Notes: generated from the letters alone by a model not told the origin. 43,326 nt of DNA from Xenorhabdus sp. BG5 (GCF_015163665.1 NZ_JADEUG010000033.1:1-43326), one strand, 5' to 3'. Shown: positions 9,848 through 19,472, counted from the first letter of the stretch. A program made the numbers and translations.

Positions 9848-9896
9848 TTTCGCATCGGTGTCAGAAGCGCAAACCCAAAAGGCCATGAGGTATGTA

Positions 9897-11468
9897 ATGT
9901 CACAGAGCAATACTGCCACTAATACCAATGATCCGTTTTGCCTGAACCCGACTAACAGTGCTCCGCTTTTAGTTGCTCGTGGGATCAGTAAGCAGTTTTC
10001 TGGCTTGGTGGTGTTGAAGCAGATTGATTTCTTTCTGATGTCAGGGCAGGTTCATGCATTATTAGGTGGAAATGGTGCTGGTAAATCAACTTTGATGAAA
10101 ATCCTTGCTGGTATTGAACAACCGGATGCCGGAACCTTGGTTGTGGATGGTGTTACTGTCAGTTATCTGACACCAGCGAAAGCGCATCAACTGGGCATTT
10201 ATCTGGTCCCACAAGAACCTTTGTTATTTCCCAATCTTTCCGTTCAGGAAAATATCCTGTTTCGTTTGCCAAAATATCAAGCCAGTACAAGTCGAATGCA
10301 TGAATTACTGCTTCAGCTTGATTGCCAAATTGACTTGAAGATGCCAGCCGGTGGTTTGAATGTAGCAGATCAGCAGTTGGTGGAGATTATGCGTGGTTTG
10401 ATGCGTAATTCTCGCATTTTGATTCTGGATGAGCCAACTGCCGCGTTGACTCCCGCAGAAACCGAACGTTTGTTTGCGCGAATACGGGAATTACAGCAGC
10501 GACAGGTGGGGATTATCTTCATTTCCCACAAATTACCTGAAATTCGTGAGATTGCGAATTATGTCAGTGTGATACGAGATGGGGGCATCGCTCTTAGCGG
10601 TGAGATTGAGCGCTTTACAACGGAAGCAATAATTCAGGCGATTATACCCACGGTAAAATCAATTGCGTTGGCCGATAATCAAAAATTGAGCTTGAAAGCT
10701 AGCGGTAATGTATCGGATAACATGTCAGAAATCCCCGTTTTGGAAGTAACCTCTCTGTGTGGAGAAGGGTTCCGTGATATCTCTCTGATGCTACGGGCGG
10801 GGGAAATTGTTGGTTTATCTGGTGTTGTGGGAGCAGGTCGTACGGAATTGGCGGAAACACTATATGGATTACGCCCGATAGCGAGTGGTGAGATTCGTTT
10901 CCGACAACAAGTCATCAATAAACTCAATACAGCAGAACGTTTGCAGCATGGATTGGTTTATCTGCCTGAAGATCGGCAGGCTTCTGGATTATTTCTGGAC
11001 GCCTTTTTGAGTTGGAATGTTTGTTCGCTAACGCACAGCCGAAGTACTTTCTGGACGCGTTCCACCCATGATGTCGGAGTATTGGAACGATATCGCCAAG
11101 CGCTCAATATTCGATTCCACAATGTAGATCAGTCTGTACGTACGCTATCTGGCGGTAATCAGCAAAAGATCCTGATTGCTAAATGTTTGGAAGCCAAGCC
11201 TACCGTGTTGATCATTGATGAACCAACGCGTGGTGTTGATGTTGGGGCGCGTAATGATATCTATCAGCTTATTCGCAAAATCGCCAGCCAGCAGGTGGCG
11301 ATTCTCCTGATTTCTTCTGATCTTGATGAAATTGTTCGGTTGGCTGATCGCGTGATGGTCATGCATCACGGTGAGCTTTGTGGACAGCTTGATAAAGAGC
11401 ACGTGAATGTGGACGAGATTATGCACCTTTCTTTTGGGGAACGTCATATTGAAATTAATCCAGAATAA
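9897..11468 (+). CDS. lsrA: AI-2 ABC importer, ATP-binding subunit
   Basis: LsrA powers AI-2 import and contains two ABC domains in one chain, as in ribose-type transporters. Domain one shows Walker [10 protein letters not shown] and Walker [16 protein letters not shown]. Domain two has a degenerate Walker A ([12 protein letters not shown]), the signature LSGGNQQK and Walker [13 protein letters not shown]; the degenerate second P-loop is usual in this family. The ATG at 9897 gives 523 residues (E. coli 511) and has AGG seven bases upstream. An in-frame ATG at 9840 overlaps an operator-like repeat and is less likely. It is the first gene of lsrACDBFG. Confidence 0.95.
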   Translation: MSQSNTATNTNDPFCLNPTNSAPLLVARGISKQFSGLVVLKQIDFFLMSGQVHALLGGNGAGKSTLMKILAGIEQPDAGTLVVDGVTVSYLTPAKAHQLGIYLVPQEPLLFPNLSVQENILFRLPKYQASTSRMHELLLQLDCQIDLKMPAGGLNVADQQLVEIMRGLMRNSRILILDEPTAALTPAETERLFARIRELQQRQVGIIFISHKLPEIREIANYVSVIRDGGIALSGEIERFTTEAIIQAIIPTVKSIALADNQKLSLKASGNVSDNMSEIPVLEVTSLCGEGFRDISLMLRAGEIVGLSGVVGAGRTELAETLYGLRPIASGEIRFRQQVINKLNTAERLQHGLVYLPEDRQASGLFLDAFLSWNVCSLTHSRSTFWTRSTHDVGVLERYRQALNIRFHNVDQSVRTLSGGNQQKILIAKCLEAKPTVLIIDEPTRGVDVGARNDIYQLIRKIASQQVAILLISSDLDEIVRLADRVMVMHHGELCGQLDKEHVNVDEIMHLSFGERHIEINPE

Positions 11469-12459
11469 CCGAGAAGCCACAGCATTGATCGCTATTTTGG
11501 GGCTGTTTGCTTTGCTAGGGAGCCTCGATCGCAGTGCTTTCAGCCTCCAAACTGTCACTATGATCTTCGGTAATGCCCAAATCCTTATTTTATTAGCAAT
11601 GGGTGCCACGTTGGTAATGTTGACGCGCAATATTGATGTGTCTGTTGGTTCGACTACTGGGTTATGTGCTGTAGTGTTAGGAATGTTGCTTAATACAGGG
11701 CTTCCGTTGGCGGTTGCCTGTTTAATTACGTTGCTGATTGGAATGATGGCAGGGTTTATTAATGGTGTGTTGGTTGCGTGGTTGAAAATTCCGGCGATTG
11801 TTGCCACGTTGGGCACACTCTGTTTATACCGTGGATTAATGCTGTTGTTAACTGGTGGTAAATGGATAGAAGGTTTGCCTGCTGGGGTTAAAGAGCTCAC
11901 CAGACCCATGCTATTTGGTGTTTCACCAATCGGCTGGTTATTGATGTTATTGATTCTGTCGATGGCGTTAATGTTAAAGAAGACTGAGTTTGGCCGTGGG
12001 TTTTATGCCACGGGTGATAACCTGCAAGGCGCTCGTCAGCTTGGTGCTCCCGTCAATGGCATTCGCATCACTGCATTTACCGTAAATGGCGTGATGGCAG
12101 CATTGGCAGGTATTGTGTTTGTGGCACAGATTGGCTTTATTCCAAATCAAACGGGGGATGGACTGGAGATGAAAGCCATCGCTGCCTGTGTATTAGGTGG
12201 AATAAGTTTGCTGGGGGGAGTAGGAACCGTCATTGGGGCGATCTTCGGGGCATATTTTCTGACGCAAATTGATAGTGTGCTGGTATTACTCAAGTTATCG
12301 GCCTGGTGGAATGATTTTATTGCTGGCCTTGTCCTGTTGGTGGTGTTAGTGCTGGATGGGCGTTTACGCAATGTTGTTGGCAAGAATTTACGCCAGCAAC
12401 GTTACGCCCGTTTCCTTGAACCAATAAACAAACATACCGCAAGAAACGGGAGGCCATAA
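11449..12459 (+). CDS. lsrC: AI-2 ABC importer, membrane subunit
   Basis: LsrC is one of two permease subunits of the AI-2 importer and resembles RbsC. It is highly hydrophobic with about nine to ten membrane segments and carries family stretches such as [18 protein letters not shown] and [15 protein letters not shown]. The proposed start is TTG at 11449, giving MKLIQNNRE, which lines up with the E. coli N-terminus MLKFIQNNRE and follows GGGGAACG. This start overlaps the end of lsrA by 20 bases, suggesting translational coupling. A more upstream in-frame start at 11407 lacks support. Confidence 0.93.
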   Translation: MKLIQNNREATALIAILGLFALLGSLDRSAFSLQTVTMIFGNAQILILLAMGATLVMLTRNIDVSVGSTTGLCAVVLGMLLNTGLPLAVACLITLLIGMMAGFINGVLVAWLKIPAIVATLGTLCLYRGLMLLLTGGKWIEGLPAGVKELTRPMLFGVSPIGWLLMLLILSMALMLKKTEFGRGFYATGDNLQGARQLGAPVNGIRITAFTVNGVMAALAGIVFVAQIGFIPNQTGDGLEMKAIAACVLGGISLLGGVGTVIGAIFGAYFLTQIDSVLVLLKLSAWWNDFIAGLVLLVVLVLDGRLRNVVGKNLRQQRYARFLEPINKHTARNGRP

Positions 12460-13487
12460 TGAATAGGGTACAACGCTATGGGCAACGTTATGGTTGGGAA
12501 ACGGCGCTTTTGGTGTTGTTGGTGGCGGAAATTTTACTGTTTGGCATAGTTAATCCAAGGATGCTGGATATTAACGTGCTGTTGTTCAGTACCAGCGATT
12601 TTATTTGCATCGGCATTATCGCGTTGCCGTTAACGATGGTGATTGTCAGTGGTGGTATTGATATCTCTTTTGGTTCGATTATCGGCTTATGTGCTATTGC
12701 ATTGGGTGTCATGTACCAAGCTGGTTTACCGATGATTGTGGCAATTCCTTTAACTTTACTTGTCGGGGGACTGTGTGGCCTGATTAATGCTGCCCTGATT
12801 TTCTATACGGGTGTAAATCCGTTGGTAATTACCCTCGGCACAATGTACCTGTTTGGTGGTAGTGCTTTATTGCTGTCGGGATTATCTGGCGCGACGGGAT
12901 ATGAAGGCATTGGGGGGTTTCCTGATACATTTACTGATCTTGCTAACCTGACACTGCTCAACCTGCCTGTTCCTTTGGTCATCTTTATCCTTTTTGTATT
13001 GGTGTTCTGGCTATTTATGCATCGCACCCACCGTGGCCGTAATGTTTTTCTTATCGGGCAGAGTAACTGTGTTGCTCGTTACAGTGCTATCCCCGTAAAT
13101 CGAATTTTATGTTTGTTATACGCTTTGACCGGACTGGCTTCGGCAGTGGCGGCGATTATTTTGGTTTCTTATTTTGGTTCGGCGCGTTCCGATTTGGGAA
13201 GTTCTTTCCTGATGCCCGCTATTACTGCTGTAGTGCTGGGAGGGGCCAATATTTACGGTGGATCTGGCTCGATTATGGGGACGGCACTGGCGGTTTTGCT
13301 GGTGGGTTATTTGCAGCAAGGATTGCAGATGGTGGGAATTCCTAACCAGATATCCAGTGCGTTGTCTGGTGCCTTGCTGATTGCAGCGGTGATAGGACGG
13401 TCCGCTTCGCTGCATCGCCATCAAATCTGTGATTGGTGGCAACGTCGAAGGGCTTCTGTTTCACAACAACATATTTCTGAAACATGA
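12459..13487 (+). CDS. lsrD: AI-2 ABC importer, second membrane subunit
   Basis: LsrD pairs with LsrC in the inner membrane to form the AI-2 channel. The 342-residue protein is hydrophobic throughout and contains TMVIVSGGIDISFGSIIGL, the SGGIDIS-type permease signature, and VVLGGANIYGGSGS near the C-terminus. Its ATG shares one base with the lsrC stop codon, a classic coupled junction. E. coli LsrD is about 330 residues; the extra length is a polar C-terminal tail rich in His, Arg and Gln. Confidence 0.95.
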   Translation: MNRVQRYGQRYGWETALLVLLVAEILLFGIVNPRMLDINVLLFSTSDFICIGIIALPLTMVIVSGGIDISFGSIIGLCAIALGVMYQAGLPMIVAIPLTLLVGGLCGLINAALIFYTGVNPLVITLGTMYLFGGSALLLSGLSGATGYEGIGGFPDTFTDLANLTLLNLPVPLVIFILFVLVFWLFMHRTHRGRNVFLIGQSNCVARYSAIPVNRILCLLYALTGLASAVAAIILVSYFGSARSDLGSSFLMPAITAVVLGGANIYGGSGSIMGTALAVLLVGYLQQGLQMVGIPNQISSALSGALLIAAVIGRSASLHRHQICDWWQRRRASVSQQHISET

Positions 13488-13523
13488 AAGACGATCTTGA
13501 AATAAAAATAAATGGAGATAGGC

Positions 13524-14543
13524 ATGAAAGCACCAACAATGAAAAAGCTGGCTTTGGCTGCTGCATTAAGTCTGGGATGTGTTTCCTGGGCTCAGGCGGC
13601 AGAAAAGATTGCATTTATCCCTAAATTGGTTGGCGTTGGGTTCTTTACCAGTGGTGGGCAAGGTGCGGTAGAAGCAGGCAAGGAGCTGGGTATTGAAGTC
13701 ACTTACGATGGTCCGACAGAGCCGAGTGTTGCGGGACAGGTGCAGCTTATTAATAGTTTTGTTAACCAAGGCTATGATGCGATAGTGGTTTCAGCCGTGT
13801 CACCAGATGGATTGTGCCCAGCTTTGAAACGCGCTATGAAGCGTGGTGTCAAAGTATTGACGTGGGATTCCGATACTGCGCCAGAATGCCGCTCTATCTA
13901 TATCAATCAAGGAACACCAAAACAGTTGGGCGGGATTTTGGTGGATATGGCCGCAAATCAGGTGAAGAAAGAAAAAGCGAAAGTAGCATTTTTCTATTCC
14001 AGTCCGACAGTGACGGATCAGAACCAATGGGTGAAAGAGGCTAAGGCGAAAATTGCAGAGGAACATCCGAATTGGGAAATTGTTACCACCCGATTTGGCT
14101 ATAACGATGCCACCAAATCTTTGCAGACGGCGGAAGGCATTTTGAAAGCGTGGGGAGACTTGGATGCGATTATTGCCCCAGATGCCAACGCTCTGCCTGC
14201 GGCGGCTCAGGCAGCAGAAAATTTGAAGCGTCAAGATGTTGCTATTGTTGGGTTCAGTACCCCGAATGTCATGCGTCCTTATGTTGAAAATGGTACGGTC
14301 AAACAGTTCGCTTTGTGGGATGTGGTCAAGCAGGGCAAGATCGCCATTCATGTTACCAATGAGATATTGCAAAAAGGCGAACTGAGTGTGGGAGATAAAT
14401 TGAATATTCCTGGTATTGGCAGTGTTGAAATCTCACCCAACAGTGTACAGGGATACCGTTATGAAGCGAAAGGCAATGGCATTGTTGTCATGCCGGAGCG
14501 GGTAATTTTCACCAAAGACAATATCAATCAGTACGATTTCTAA
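13524..14543 (+). CDS. lsrB: AI-2 periplasmic binding protein
   Basis: LsrB captures the R-THMF form of AI-2 in the periplasm and hands it to LsrACD. The 339-residue precursor has a signal peptide ([19 protein letters not shown], cleaved after SWAQA). The periplasmic-binding fold includes the [14 protein letters not shown] stretch and [11 protein letters not shown]; its Asp165-Gln166 correspond to the Asp166-Gln167 ligand pair known in Salmonella LsrB. I chose the ATG at 13524 because GGAG lies seven bases upstream; the ATG at 13512 has no such site and adds four residues. Confidence 0.97.
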   Translation: MKAPTMKKLALAAALSLGCVSWAQAAEKIAFIPKLVGVGFFTSGGQGAVEAGKELGIEVTYDGPTEPSVAGQVQLINSFVNQGYDAIVVSAVSPDGLCPALKRAMKRGVKVLTWDSDTAPECRSIYINQGTPKQLGGILVDMAANQVKKEKAKVAFFYSSPTVTDQNQWVKEAKAKIAEEHPNWEIVTTRFGYNDATKSLQTAEGILKAWGDLDAIIAPDANALPAAAQAAENLKRQDVAIVGFSTPNVMRPYVENGTVKQFALWDVVKQGKIAIHVTNEILQKGELSVGDKLNIPGIGSVEISPNSVQGYRYEAKGNGIVVMPERVIFTKDNINQYDF

Positions 14544-14548
14544 TTCAT

Positions 14549-14567
14549 GGGGCTGGTATACAGCCCC
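14549..14567 (+). other. Intercistronic hairpin between lsrB and lsrF
   Basis: GGGGCTG-GTATA-CAGCCCC forms a perfect 7-bp GC-rich stem directly after the lsrB stop codon, with no T-run. Such hairpins after periplasmic-binding-protein genes often protect upstream mRNA and raise that protein over its partners; that role here is inference. Confidence 0.6.
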
Positions 14568-14589
14568 TGACACCTTTCTGGAGGGAGAA

Positions 14590-15474
14590 ATGGCAGATTT
14601 AGATGATATCAAAGATGGTAAAGATTTTGGCATTAATACACCGCAACAGAACACGCTGTTTGAACTGAAAGGCTGTGGTGCGTTGGATTGGGGGATGCAG
14701 TCCCGTTTGTCACGGATTTTCAATCCCACCACCAATAAAACGGTGATGCTGGCATTTGACCACGGTTATTTTCAGGGCCCAACGACAGGCTTGGAACGTA
14801 TTGATATCAATATCGCCCCGTTGTTTGAACATACCGATGTGTTGATGTGTACCCGCGGTATCCTGCGCAGTCAGGTTCCGCCTGCAACCAATAAACCTGT
14901 AGTCCTGCGTGCGTCTGGAGCTAACTCGATTCTGACTGAACTCTCCAATGAAGCTGTTGCCGTGGCGATGGAAGATGCACTGCGCCTTAACGTCTGTGCG
15001 GTTGCAGCACAGGTCTATATCGGTTCAGAATACGAACACCAATCCATCAAGAACATTATCAAGCTGGTGGATCAGGGGACACGTTATGGTATGCCAACAA
15101 TGGCGGTGACAGGTGTTGGTAAAGATATGGTGCGTGATCAGCGTTATTTCTCGCTGGCGACTCGCATTGCAGCTGAAATGGGGGCGAACATCATCAAAAC
15201 CTACTATGTCGAAAGCGGCTTTGAGCGGGTTGTGGCGGGCTGTCCAGTGCCGATTGTGATTGCAGGTGGTAAGAAATTGCCGGAACTGGAGGCGTTAAAT
15301 ATGTGCTATCAGGCGATTGATCAGGGGGCGTCTGGTGTGGATATGGGACGCAATATCTTCCAGTCGGAAGCCCCTGTTGCGATGCTGAAAGCTGTGCAGG
15401 CCGTAGTGCATCATAATGAGAAACCTGCTCAGGCTTATGAGCTTTTCCTGAGTGAAAAAGCCAGGGGGGAATAA
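14590..15474 (+). CDS. lsrF: 3-hydroxy-5-phosphonooxypentane-2,4-dione thiolase (phospho-AI-2 degradation)
   Basis: LsrF acts after LsrG: it transfers an acetyl group from the isomerised phospho-AI-2 to coenzyme A, destroying the signal. The 294-residue protein has a class I aldolase-like barrel. The catalytic lysine is in [12 protein letters not shown] at Lys203, the same number as in E. coli. [10 protein letters not shown] and [11 protein letters not shown] mark other active-site loops. GGAGGG lies just before the ATG. It overlaps no gene and precedes lsrG by one base. Confidence 0.96.
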   Translation: MADLDDIKDGKDFGINTPQQNTLFELKGCGALDWGMQSRLSRIFNPTTNKTVMLAFDHGYFQGPTTGLERIDINIAPLFEHTDVLMCTRGILRSQVPPATNKPVVLRASGANSILTELSNEAVAVAMEDALRLNVCAVAAQVYIGSEYEHQSIKNIIKLVDQGTRYGMPTMAVTGVGKDMVRDQRYFSLATRIAAEMGANIIKTYYVESGFERVVAGCPVPIVIAGGKKLPELEALNMCYQAIDQGASGVDMGRNIFQSEAPVAMLKAVQAVVHHNEKPAQAYELFLSEKARGE

Positions 15475-15475
15475 T

Positions 15476-15775
15476 ATGCACGTTACATTAGTGGAAATTA
15501 ATGTTAAAGCCGACAAGATAGACGAATTTATCGAAGTATTTCGGGATAATCACCTTGGCTCTGTGAAAGAGTCGGGTAATTTACGGTTCGATGTATTGCG
15601 TGATGAGAATATCCCAACCCGCTTTTATATCTATGAAGCCTATGCCAGTGAAGAGGCCGTTGCAGCGCATAAGAAAACGCCTCATTACTTGCGTTGTGTC
15701 GAAAAATTGGAAGCATTGATGACTGAACCCCGCAAAAAAACGACGTTTATTGGTTTGATGCCGGAAGGGAAATAA
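15476..15775 (+). CDS. lsrG: Phospho-AI-2 isomerase
   Basis: LsrG is a small ABM-fold protein that isomerises phosphorylated DPD into the substrate of LsrF. It has 99 residues (E. coli 96), starting [11 protein letters not shown], with the family pattern DNHLGSVKE and LRFDVLRDE and the conserved region [27 protein letters not shown] sits directly upstream, so the ATG at 15476 is preferred. It is the last gene of the lsr operon; no tam-like gene follows, and no strong terminator is seen before mobB. Confidence 0.95.
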   Translation: MHVTLVEINVKADKIDEFIEVFRDNHLGSVKESGNLRFDVLRDENIPTRFYIYEAYASEEAVAAHKKTPHYLRCVEKLEALMTEPRKKTTFIGLMPEGK

Positions 15776-15833
15776 GGCAAAACAGAATAACAGATAGAGT
15801 GACAGGAAATATTTCTTATTGGTATAACCACGG

Positions 15834-16358
15834 TTATTGATGTAACCATGCGGCAATAAATGCTGCCACTTGTTCTGGCCGATTGATATCAAGCTGTGGA
15901 AGTGGTGTTGCCAGCGCAATATCGCTGGCAATTGCTATTACATAGGGATCGAGGATCTCATCAACGGCCTGGTTCAGACCATCTCGATAAAGCACGATTT
16001 TGGGGATGGGTTCATGTTTGAATCCTTCAACCAAAATCAGATCCAGCGAATTTGCATCAAATCGGCTGGCAAGATAGCCAAGATCCAGTTCCGGCAACTC
16101 TGGGGTTTCCGTCATCAAAGCCCAGCGTTGCTGGCTGGCAACCAACGTTTGTGCAGCTCCTGCTTTGCGTAGCTCGTAGCTATCTTTACCTGGTTTATCG
16201 ACATCCATATTGTGATGAGTATGTTTAATCAGCCCAACACGGATATGTTGCTGGCGTAACAGTGGAATAACTTGCTTCAAGAGCGTTGTTTTTCCGGTTC
16301 CACTATAAGCCGTGATACCCAAAATGGGCAGTTTTATGTCGTTGACGCTGTGGTTCAT
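15834..16358 (-). CDS. mobB: Molybdopterin-guanine dinucleotide biosynthesis adaptor
   Basis: MobB is a GTP-binding accessory protein for molybdenum-cofactor maturation that cooperates with MobA and is not strictly required. The 174-residue protein has Walker A GITAYSGTGKTTLLK and the conserved GLIKHTHHNMDVDKPGKDSY and ELRKAGAAQT. The ATG at 16358 overlaps the mobA stop codon in an ATGA junction and gives the E. coli length (175). An upstream in-frame start at 16406 would lie inside mobA and is rejected. Confidence 0.96.
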   Translation of the reverse strand: MNHSVNDIKLPILGITAYSGTGKTTLLKQVIPLLRQQHIRVGLIKHTHHNMDVDKPGKDSYELRKAGAAQTLVASQQRWALMTETPELPELDLGYLASRFDANSLDLILVEGFKHEPIPKIVLYRDGLNQAVDEILDPYVIAIASDIALATPLPQLDINRPEQVAAFIAAWLHQ

Positions 16359-16957
16359 GCCGTCTCCTGAAAGTGTTCCCAATGATGGTATTTCCAGTGA
16401 TGGCATTCTTCGGGTGTATTTAAGTTGGTGAACGCATTAGGATTGGGAAAATAGACCGCCTTTGCCTTAATCATCTGCATAAAGAACATCAGTTTCCTGT
16501 CTCCCAAAGCGAGATAGCTTTCCAGACGAGGAATTAGACTGCGGTGCATTAATACCAAGGTCGGATGCGCGCGTTCGCAATCATGTGCATAAGCAGCCCA
16601 AGCGTCTTGTTTGTAGTGCCACAGTTTTGTGACCAGGTTTTCAGGGAAATTGGGGACATCGCAAGGGACAAATACCACCCACTCGTGGATGGCGTTTTTT
16701 AAAACCGCCAACATACCTGCCAATGGCCCGGAAAAATCGGCAATGATATCCGGTATGATGGGATAGCCACTCTGATGATAAATCCCCAGATTGCGATTGG
16801 CATTAATCAACAGTTCATGAACCTGCGGCTGCAATCTTGTGGCAATGTGTTGATATAGTGGTGCATTGTTAAATTGCAGCAATCCTTTGTCGTTTCCTCC
16901 CATGCGGGTGGATAATCCTCCAGCCAGAATTGCGCCACTGATTTTTGGATGCGTCAT
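16355..16957 (-). CDS. mobA: Molybdenum cofactor guanylyltransferase
   Basis: MobA links GMP from GTP to molybdopterin, forming the bis-MGD cofactor of enzymes such as nitrate and DMSO reductases. The 200-residue protein (E. coli 194) shows the N-terminal nucleotide-binding LAGGLSTRMGGNDKGLL and the metal-binding VPCDVPNFPENL. It is the first gene of mobAB, divergent from yihD. The pair indicates that this organism keeps molybdoenzymes. Confidence 0.96.
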   Translation of the reverse strand: MTHPKISGAILAGGLSTRMGGNDKGLLQFNNAPLYQHIATRLQPQVHELLINANRNLGIYHQSGYPIIPDIIADFSGPLAGMLAVLKNAIHEWVVFVPCDVPNFPENLVTKLWHYKQDAWAAYAHDCERAHPTLVLMHRSLIPRLESYLALGDRKLMFFMQMIKAKAVYFPNPNAFTNLNTPEECHHWKYHHWEHFQETA

Positions 16958-17064
16958 GTTAAATCACCTGATATTGGGCAATGAAATATTTAATGTTTGG
17001 TATACCCTTTGTCTTTCAATTGTGAATCAATATCTAACCATGCTGCTTGAGGTGGCAGTATAAC

Positions 17065-17079
17065 TTTACGCTCCTTGAC
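17065..17079. promoter_or_regulatory. Possible CpxR box before yihD-srkA-dsbA
   Basis: TTTAC-GCTCC-TTGAC reads on the opposite strand as GTCAA-N5-GTAAA, one mismatch from the CpxR consensus GTAAA-N5-GTAAA. E. coli srkA-dsbA is a known Cpx target, and the site lies 66 bases before yihD. Confidence 0.4.
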
Positions 17080-17144
17080 AGACCAATGCTTTCTCAAAGC
17101 CATTAACCCTGCTAATTTGTATCGTGATTTATAAGGAACTAGAA

Positions 17145-17414
17145 ATGACCTATCACCGCCTCAATGAAGTTATCGAACTTTTACATCCAGTATGGAAGAA
17201 TGAACCGGATTTAAATCTGCTGGCGCTTTTGCAAAAACTGGCTGATGAAGCGGGATTCACAGGGCAGTTATCTGAATTAACGGATGATATTCTGATTTAT
17301 CACCTGAAAATGCGTGGTACGGATAGCCGTGCAGAAATCCCTGGGTTAAAGAAAGATTATGAAGAAGATTTTAAAACAGCGTTGTTGCGTGCCCGGGGCA
17401 TTATTAAAGATTGA
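17145..17414 (+). CDS. yihD: YihD family protein
   Basis: This is an 89-residue cytoplasmic protein of the DUF1040 family, the E. coli length, with the conserved [28 protein letters not shown] and a C-terminal [15 protein letters not shown]. Its biochemical role is not established. The ATG at 17145 follows AAGGAACT and matches the family start; an in-frame upstream ATG adds seven residues. It lies 18 bp before srkA and is probably cotranscribed with srkA and dsbA, as in E. coli. Confidence 0.95.
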   Translation: MTYHRLNEVIELLHPVWKNEPDLNLLALLQKLADEAGFTGQLSELTDDILIYHLKMRGTDSRAEIPGLKKDYEEDFKTALLRARGIIKD

Positions 17415-17432
17415 TGAAGAGAGAACTGTGTT

Positions 17433-18422
17433 GTGACAGAACCGAAGGCTTTTAATTTCCAAAATATTACGCCAGATTTAATCATGGATGCACTGGGGCA
17501 GTCTGGCCTGTACCTTGATTCTGGTTTGACCGAACTGAATAGCTATGAAAATCGGGTGTATCAGTTTATGGATGAGAACCGCAAACGCTATGTTGTGAAA
17601 TTTTATCGCCCCCTGCGCTGGAGCCAGCAGCAAATTCAGGAGGAACATGATCTTGCCCATGAATTGCAGCAGGCCGATTTGCCCGTGGCAGCCCCGTTAA
17701 TGTTTAGTGGGCAGACAGTGCTGAATTATGGCGGTTTCTTTTTTGCCATTTTTCCCAGTGTGGGAGGGCGTCAGTATGAATCAGATAGTTTTGACCAATT
17801 GGAAGACGTAGGGCGATTGCTGGGAAGAATGCATCAAGTTGGGGCAAAAAAATCATTTTCTGCTCGTCCTACCCTTAATCTGAATGAATATTTATATCAG
17901 CCGTATCAATATTTAGCCGAATGTGAACTCATTTCCGCCCGACATAAACAGAATTTTCTGGCTGCACTAGATGAATTGAATCAGGCAGTCGCAAGCCAAT
18001 GGCATGATAACTGGCAAGTATTGCGGCTGCATGGTGATTGCCATGCTGGTAATATCTTGTGGCGTGATGAAGCATGGTTTGTGGATCTTGATGATGCCCG
18101 CAATGGTCCCGCTATTCAGGATTTGTGGATGTTGCTTAATGGCTCACGGCAAGAACGGTTGATCCAGTTGGATATCTTGCTTGAGTCATATGGTCAGTTT
18201 ATGGCATTTGATCCCAAAACATTGGCATTAATAGAGCCTCTGCGTGCGATGCGAATGGTCTATTATTTAGCCTGGGTTGCTCGTCGCTGGCAAGATCCGG
18301 CTTTTCCAAAAGCGTTTCCGTGGATGGCTGATAGTGATTTTTGGCATAAGCAAGTGAGTCTTTTTTCTGAACAAGTCCGGCTGTTACAAGAGCCACCTTT
18401 ACAGCTCAACCCGATGTATTAA
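17433..18422 (+). CDS. srkA: Stress response kinase A
   Basis: SrkA (YihE/RdoA) is a Ser/Thr protein kinase with an aminoglycoside-phosphotransferase fold; in E. coli it counters stress-induced death and belongs to the Cpx response. The 329-residue protein (E. coli 328) has the catalytic loop RLHGDCHAGNILW and the metal-binding VDLDDARNGP. The C-terminus LQEPPLQLNPMY is nearly the E. coli one. Translation appears to start at GTG 17433, giving the family N-terminus. dsbA starts 17 bp downstream. Confidence 0.96.
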   Translation: MTEPKAFNFQNITPDLIMDALGQSGLYLDSGLTELNSYENRVYQFMDENRKRYVVKFYRPLRWSQQQIQEEHDLAHELQQADLPVAAPLMFSGQTVLNYGGFFFAIFPSVGGRQYESDSFDQLEDVGRLLGRMHQVGAKKSFSARPTLNLNEYLYQPYQYLAECELISARHKQNFLAALDELNQAVASQWHDNWQVLRLHGDCHAGNILWRDEAWFVDLDDARNGPAIQDLWMLLNGSRQERLIQLDILLESYGQFMAFDPKTLALIEPLRAMRMVYYLAWVARRWQDPAFPKAFPWMADSDFWHKQVSLFSEQVRLLQEPPLQLNPMY

Positions 18423-18439
18423 TTTTTTTGGAGACCATT

Positions 18440-19063
18440 ATGAAGAAATTTTGGCTAGCACTGGTGGGAGCGTTTATGGCATTTAATGCATCTGCTTCCG
18501 GTTTTTCTGAAGGAAAACAGTATACCGAGTTAAAAGATCCAGTTGAAAATCAACCTCAGGTGGTGGAGTTTTTCTCTTTTTATTGTCCTCACTGCTATCA
18601 GTTTGAAAATATTTATCATGTTCCTGCTACTGTTGAGAAAAACCTGCCCGCAGGTGTGACTCATGAACGTTATCATGTGGATTTTCTGGGACCTTTGGGG
18701 AAAGCATTGACTGATGCCTGGGCAGTCGCCATTGTCATGAAGATTGAAGATAAAGTCACCCCTATTTTGTTTGATGGCATTCAGAAAAGCCAAACCATCA
18801 ATAGTAAGGAAGATATCCGCAATGCCTTCATCAAAGCGGGTATATCTGGTAAAGAGTATGATGCAGCCCTGAACAGTTTTATCGTGCAATCAGTCGCTGC
18901 TAAAGAGCGTCAGTCAGCCCAGGATTTCAACTTGCGCGGTGTTCCGTCGATCTTTGTTAATGGCAAATATTTGATTAACAACGGTGGAATTGAGACTCGT
19001 TCAGCTTTAGATTACTCTCAGAAATTCTCTGAGGTAGTGAACTATCTGGTGAACAAAAAATAA
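18440..19063 (+). CDS. dsbA: Periplasmic thiol:disulfide oxidoreductase
   Basis: DsbA introduces disulfide bonds into secreted proteins and is reoxidised by DsbB. The 207-residue precursor (E. coli 208) has a signal peptide ending NASA, then the thioredoxin-fold active site FFSFYCPHCYQF with Cys49 and Cys52, the same precursor positions as in E. coli. The cis-proline loop is RGVPSIFVNGKY. TGGAGA lies upstream of the ATG at 18440, which is preferred to the ATG at 18428. In pathogens it supports folding of exported virulence proteins. Confidence 0.97.
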   Translation: MKKFWLALVGAFMAFNASASGFSEGKQYTELKDPVENQPQVVEFFSFYCPHCYQFENIYHVPATVEKNLPAGVTHERYHVDFLGPLGKALTDAWAVAIVMKIEDKVTPILFDGIQKSQTINSKEDIRNAFIKAGISGKEYDAALNSFIVQSVAAKERQSAQDFNLRGVPSIFVNGKYLINNGGIETRSALDYSQKFSEVVNYLVNKK

Positions 19064-19472
19064 GTTGCAAGAGGGTGGCGTAACGAAACAAAAACGCTAG
19101 TCTTAATATAAAATAATACAGGTATTGTGCCGATCATGAGAGAGTTGGCACAATACTTACCAAACAACACCTTTCATAACATAAACTCCGGTAATATCCA
19201 CAAGTCAGTGATTTTAAAGCGGTTGTAATATTTATTTAATATTCCGCGTAATTCATTGATTTTTTATCTCCTGTTATCCACTCTTTATGGTAATAAGTAT
19301 AAATCTGTTTTATATGCCATTTTTTGTGCACAAAGTTATCCACAGAATATTCATCAGAATATTTGTCATAAAATGCAAGTTAGTACGAGAAAATTCCCGC
19401 AAAATTCGTTTATAACGACACAGTATGGCATTCTATTCTTTATTCATCCCACAGAACGACGAAGAAAATTTT
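19064..19472. other. dsbA-polA intergenic region
   Basis: This 409-bp gap has no credible gene; E. coli yihF and yihG, which separate dsbA from polA there, are absent. It contains a long inverted repeat, GTATTGTGCC (19122-19131) with GGCACAATAC (19147-19156), and three DnaA-box-like sites listed separately. Confidence 0.7.
19194..19344 (+). promoter_or_regulatory. Three DnaA-box-like sites upstream of polA
   Basis: TTATCCACA, the perfect DnaA box, lies at 19336-19344. One-mismatch versions lie in the same orientation at 19274-19282 (TTATCCACT) and 19194-19202 (ATATCCACA). They sit in the AT-rich leader of polA. DnaA has been reported to stimulate polA expression in E. coli, so a regulatory role is plausible but unproven here. 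Confidence 0.5.
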
